Origin: Pyruvatibacter mobilis | Lineage (GTDB): Bacteria; Pseudomonadota; Alphaproteobacteria; CGMCC-115125 | Direction: 5' to 3' | Length of the DNA stretch: 64,000 bases | Assembly (NCBI RefSeq): GCF_012848855.1 | Contig: NZ_CP051630.1 | Location: 1,219,501-1,283,500, forward strand | Program-made: the position numbers and the translations under genes | The notes under the pieces: generated by a model | Databases searched by the model: none | What the model saw: only the letters and a program-made list of their open reading frames with translations | Told to the model about the DNA's origin: nothing | Shown: piece after piece, positions 63,082-64,000 of the stretch | Layout of the letters: the number at the start of each line of letters is the position of its first letter | Numbering within the stretch: position 1 is the first letter of the stretch

Positions 63082-64000
63082 ATGAGCCAGGCCCAGCCCG
63101 AGCAGGAACACACCCGTGAATCCCTTCTTCACCGTGAGCTGACGCTGGAGCTTGTGCGCGTGACGGAGCGTGCTGCCGTGGCGGCTTCGCGCCTGCGCGG
63201 CCGGGGGGATGAAAAGGCTGCCGATCAGGCCGCTGTGGACGCTATGCGCCGGGAGCTGAATGCTCTGGATATCGACGGCACCGTTGTGATCGGCGAAGGC
63301 GAGCGTGACGAGGCGCCGATGCTTTATATCGGTGAGGAAGTCGGCACCAAGAACGGCCCGAAGGTTGATATCGCGCTGGATCCGCTGGAAGGCACCACGC
63401 TGTGCGCTAAGTGCATGCCCAATTCGCTGGCAACCATTGCCATGGCCGAAGGCGGCAGCCTGCTGAATGCGCCGGACGTCTACATGGAAAAAATCGCCAT
63501 TGGCGGCGGATACCCGGAAGGTCTCGTCGATCTCGACGCTGACCCCAAGGACAACGTCCTGAAGCTGGCGCAGGCAAAGGGCGTGGACCCGTCGCAGATT
63601 ACGGTCTGCATCCTCGACCGTCCGCGCCATTCGCACCTGATCAAGGGCGTGCGTGATGCAGGCGCCGCCGTGACCCTGATCCCGGATGGTGACATCGCGG
63701 GCGTGATCCACACGTCTGATCCCAATACCGGCATCGACATGTATATGGGCACTGGTGGTGCGCCTGAAGGTGTTCTGGCTGCCGCTGCACTGCGCTGCAT
63801 CGGCGGGCAGATCCAGGGGCGCCTGATCTTCCGTGACGCGGAAGAGCGCCGCCGGGCCGAGCGTGTCGGCTACACGGATTTCGACCGCAAATACATGACC
63901 CAGGAATTGGCGTCCGGGGATGTGCTTTTTGCCGCCACCGGCGTGACGGACGGCACAATGCTGGACGGCATCAAGTGGGAGAATGACCGGGTGACGACGC
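63082..64000 (+). CDS. glpX: Class II fructose-1,6-bisphosphatase (3' end outside window)
   Basis: Gluconeogenic phosphatase of the GlpX type, with 306 residues visible of about 320-330. LTLELVRVTERAAVAASRLRGRGDEKAADQAAVDAM opens the family; the metal site is VVIGEGERDEAPML and VDIALDPLEGTTL; later blocks are IHTSDPNTGIDMYMGTGGAPEGVLAAAALRC and LFAATGVTDGTML. The ATG at 63082 lies 78 bases after hom. In relatives hom-glpX-recJ is a frequent order; recJ would be to the right. Only the C-terminal few dozen residues are missing. Confidence 0.96.
   Translation, partial: MSQAQPEQEHTRESLLHRELTLELVRVTERAAVAASRLRGRGDEKAADQAAVDAMRRELNALDIDGTVVIGEGERDEAPMLYIGEEVGTKNGPKVDIALDPLEGTTLCAKCMPNSLATIAMAEGGSLLNAPDVYMEKIAIGGGYPEGLVDLDADPKDNVLKLAQAKGVDPSQITVCILDRPRHSHLIKGVRDAGAAVTLIPDGDIAGVIHTSDPNTGIDMYMGTGGAPEGVLAAAALRCIGGQIQGRLIFRDAEERRRAERVGYTDFDRKYMTQELASGDVLFAATGVTDGTMLDGIKWENDRVTT

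Overview
The window reads as a contiguous piece of a GC-rich alphaproteobacterial chromosome. Alphaproteobacterial markers are LdtR, a MucR/Ros regulator, 5-aminolevulinate synthase (C4 haem pathway), a ubiquinol-cytochrome c chaperone-domain protein, DUF2842, a RibB with a dead RibA-like half, and the order DUF177-plsX-fabH-ihfA-merR. The set resembles marine or soil Rhizobiales/Parvibaculales-type bacteria; this lineage guess is inference. There are no rRNA genes, CRISPR arrays, transposases or recognisable prophage, so most of the window is core genome.

Layout. 1-5.6 kb: motA (cut by the left edge), a flavin reductase-like gene, a MarR regulator with a penicillin-acylase-family hydrolase, and a beta-hydroxyacid dehydrogenase. 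5.9-7.5 kb: an A/T-richer two-gene cassette (four-helix membrane protein plus ComEC-like metallo-beta-lactamase-fold protein), the clearest accessory insertion. 7.5-14.3 kb: hemB, a methyltransferase, a valine-degradation operon (isobutyryl-CoA dehydrogenase, 3-hydroxyisobutyryl-CoA hydrolase, 3-hydroxyisobutyrate dehydrogenase), two tandem globins and ldtR. 14.4-19.8 kb: DUF1295 membrane protein, L,D-transpeptidase, glycerophosphodiester phosphodiesterase, hemA, a 65-residue protein, mucR. 20.3-29.6 kb: glyA-nrdR-ribD-ribE-ribBX-ribH-nusB-thiL, then hppA. 29.8-35.1 kb: bamE, the chaperone-domain gene, DUF177, plsX, fabH, ihfA, merR, tRNA-Pro(GGG).

35.1-49.1 kb is an exopolysaccharide locus: O-antigen-ligase/polymerase-like protein, glycosyltransferase, outer-membrane export lipoprotein, Wzz/Wzc-like chain-length protein with a P-loop-less C-terminal domain, flippase and polysaccharide deacetylase. 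It also has three CelD/BcsL-type acyltransferases and two JmjC-like cupin proteins, arranged as two acyltransferase-cupin pairs. This is the most unusual multi-gene assembly in the window.

49.2-64 kb returns to core functions: a possible 26-residue membrane peptide, DUF2842, haem A synthase, metY with a CoA-binding protein and an enoyl-CoA hydratase-like gene, rplM-rpsI, an SDR, DUF2061, an alpha/beta hydrolase, argC, an OmpA-domain lipoprotein, an alaC-like aminotransferase, hom and glpX (cut by the right edge). Functionally the window joins haem supply (hemA, hemB, ctaA, globins), flavin synthesis, envelope building and amino-acid metabolism. All family names come from reading motifs, not from database searches.
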